Origin: Lentisphaerota bacterium
GTDB taxonomy: Bacteria > Verrucomicrobiota > Kiritimatiellia > JAAZAB01
NCBI GenBank assembly: GCA_016199105.1
Contig: JACQHI010000290.1
Location: 1 to 14,002 of the forward strand
Direction: 5' to 3'
DNA length: 14,002 nucleotides
Below, one piece after another: positions 12,472-14,002 of this stretch (positions are counted from its first letter, which is position 1; each line of letters starts with the position of its first letter). The notes beneath the pieces were generated by a model. It ran no database searches. It was not told the DNA's origin and was given only the letters and a program-made list of their open reading frames with translations. The position numbers were made by a program, and so were the translations under genes.

Positions 12472-14002
12472 CTAAAACACGCCGAACCAACCATATTGGG
12501 TTTCGGGGACGAGGACGAAGTTGCCGACTTGGCGCGGATACCAGGTGCGGGGATTTTTCTGGCGATGGCTGTCCAGGGCGCGCACGGCGAAAAAATACAT
12601 CCGGTTTTGGCGCGGCGCATCCCATTCCACCCAGTTGGTTTTCAGCTCCGCCTGGAATAGGGGCTCCGCAAACAGACGATCGGAGGCGATGGTCACCTCG
12701 TAGCTGACGTCGCCCCCGCCGCGTTTGACGGACTCCGCCCAGCGCAGTTTCAGGCGGTTTCCGCCCAGTCGCACGGCGGGCAGGGTGACCGGCAGGGTGG
12801 GCGGCGTGTCCTTTTCGGCGCCCAGATAAAAAGAATAATACGGTTCCCAGCCCCACTCTCCAAAATTATAGCCGAGCACGTAGAAGCCGTCCTGGCTCCG
12901 GAGGAGCTCCGGATCGAACGCAAAGGCCGTTTGCGGCCAGGCGTCCGCATAATAGGGATCGGCCTTCAATTCCGCGAGGCTCAGGACGCGTTTGTCCCGG
13001 GTGATGGGGTTGTCGCCGAAGAACAGCGGATCCCAGAAATGCCAGGCGTCGTCATAGAAGGCTTCCACGGCGATATGATGGTGGAGCGGCGCGTCGCGGG
13101 ATTCGACGCCGGCGCGCTTGAGCAGTTCGCGGGCGGCCTCGGCGGCGGCGCCGCAGTGGGCATCGTGAGCGGCCAGGGCGCGCATGGCGTAATTCGGGCC
13201 ATCCATGATCAGGCGGACGGGGTTGTAAAACAACTGCCGGTGGAGACATCCCATCAGGGCCGCGACTTTTTGACCGTCCGACATGCCGGGCGCCACGTAA
13301 CGATCCACGATCGCGCCGAAGAAGGCGTCGGCATTCGTTTTGGCCGCCCGCCGGAGCAGGGCCTGGTCCTTCCCGACCGGATACGGCGACGGCGAACCCC
13401 GCATATTGTCGATGGGCGGCGTGGCGGGATGCGACAGGTACAGGCTGAAGTCTGCCGGATATTCGCGCCGGGCGGCGGCCAGGTGTTGCTCCCGGTTCCA
13501 GGAAAAATCGCCGATGGGCAGGGGGGGTTCGCGTTCGGCGGGACTATTCTGCCACACGAGCCAGTCGCCGAATTGGTGGCCATGCTTGGGCGGTTTCCCG
13601 AATTCGCCGAACTGGATCATCGAGCCGGTGATGACGAGCCGGGTGGCATCGCTCCACATGTAACAGACCAGAGGGATGCCGTCGGCCTGCGGCGGCACCG
13701 CGAGGAAATCGAACGCGCGGGCGACCGGATCGAAGACCAGCGTGCGGTCCAGGAAGCGGTGATCGTAGCCGTCGACGCCGATATGGGCGTCGGGCGGCGC
13801 GATGATCGTGTTGGTCTTCGGATCGAGCTTGGACGCGTACCGGTACGTGCTGAGCGAATAGTAGCCGCGTCCCTGGAACGTGACGCCGCCGCCGACATAG
13901 CCGAAAATCGAGCCGTAGCCCGGGATGGGGATGGGCTCGTCCCAGCGTTGGGAGTCGAGACGAAACGGGAGGAGCCGCCCGGCGGCGGTGTCCGAATAAT
14001 AC
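12472..14002 (-). CDS. Transglutaminase-like domain protein, 5' end outside window
   Basis: The frame is open from the window edge (first whole codon 14001-13999) to TAG 12472, giving 509 residues of a longer protein. The region before about residue 105 is rich in Gly, Tyr and Asp (GYGSIFGYVGGGVTFQGRGYYS; LVFDPVARAFDF) and resembles kelch or beta-propeller blades. A transglutaminase/protease-like core follows: C283 in AHCGAAAEAARELL, H309 in HHHIAVEAF (with E313 four residues later, as in the family) and D324 in FWDPLFF form a plausible triad. The last 120 residues (RLKLRWAESV...VSYEVTIASD...YFFAVRALD) look like a fibronectin type III or other Ig-like domain. A GTG at 13698 would miss the propeller-like part and is not the true start. 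The protein is probably extracytoplasmic; its substrate is unknown. It could be an inactive binding version of the fold. Confidence 0.75.
   Translation of the reverse strand, partial: YYSDTAAGRLLPFRLDSQRWDEPIPIPGYGSIFGYVGGGVTFQGRGYYSLSTYRYASKLDPKTNTIIAPPDAHIGVDGYDHRFLDRTLVFDPVARAFDFLAVPPQADGIPLVCYMWSDATRLVITGSMIQFGEFGKPPKHGHQFGDWLVWQNSPAEREPPLPIGDFSWNREQHLAAARREYPADFSLYLSHPATPPIDNMRGSPSPYPVGKDQALLRRAAKTNADAFFGAIVDRYVAPGMSDGQKVAALMGCLHRQLFYNPVRLIMDGPNYAMRALAAHDAHCGAAAEAARELLKRAGVESRDAPLHHHIAVEAFYDDAWHFWDPLFFGDNPITRDKRVLSLAELKADPYYADAWPQTAFAFDPELLRSQDGFYVLGYNFGEWGWEPYYSFYLGAEKDTPPTLPVTLPAVRLGGNRLKLRWAESVKRGGGDVSYEVTIASDRLFAEPLFQAELKTNWVEWDAPRQNRMYFFAVRALDSHRQKNPRTWYPRQVGNFVLVPETQYGWFGVF

Noticed and set aside
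12119..12660. Plus-strand frames across the palindrome island
   Set aside because: Their translations are only the palindromes read as codons, and they then run antisense into the transglutaminase-like gene.
13617..13898. Minus-strand frame overlapping the transglutaminase-like gene
   Set aside because: The transglutaminase frame is open across the whole stretch to the window edge with coherent propeller-like sequence. This frame is Arg/Ser-rich shadow.
1..14002. CRISPR array, tRNA, rRNA, phage or complete insertion sequence
   Set aside because: I saw no regularly spaced direct repeats, cloverleaf, rRNA core sequence, transposase or phage protein anywhere in the window.

Overview
The window is GC-rich bacterial chromosome with no rRNA, tRNA, CRISPR array or intact insertion sequence that I can see. 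Uroporphyrinogen-decarboxylase (URO-D)-like methyltransferases, an ACT-extended GlnE, a secreted M4 protease with an FG-GAP-type tail, several toxin-antitoxin traces and many palindromic intergenic repeats suggest a PVC-type bacterium (Kiritimatiellota, Lentisphaerota, Verrucomicrobiota or Planctomycetota). That placement is an inference from gene content, not a demonstrated identity.

Positions 1-7588 are all on the minus strand. In transcription order they hold an AbrB/MazE-type antitoxin (7588-7352), an eight-residue reading frame that looks like the start of a lost PIN toxin (7355-7329), glnE (7332-3538), a complete hicB-hicA pair (3381-2999), a ribbon-helix-helix antitoxin remnant (2992-2801), an orphan membrane protein (2590-1337) and a URO-D-like protein (1138-38). 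The nitrogen-metabolism regulator glnE therefore has toxin-antitoxin genes or remnants on both sides, and the first of them is translationally chained to it by two consecutive ATGA overlaps.

Positions 7589-7925 are a divergent spacer with an antitoxin promoter and three hairpins. A second URO-D-like protein (7926-9149, plus strand) carries the H-x-C...C zinc signature of corrinoid/thiol methyltransferases. It is interrupted in frame by a palindromic repeat of about 110 bp. A perfect 19-bp hairpin separates it from a convergent secreted M4 metallopeptidase (11972-9264) that ends in six beta-propeller-like repeats arranged as three pairs.

Positions 12060-12471 hold no gene but are packed with palindromes, including four successive hairpins with three-base loops. 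The window ends inside a minus-strand transglutaminase-like protein (12472 to beyond 14002).

The genes do not form one pathway. The most unusual features are the repeat DNA and what it has done to genes: in-frame insertion into a methyltransferase gene, and a toxin deletion that joins an antitoxin operon to glnE.
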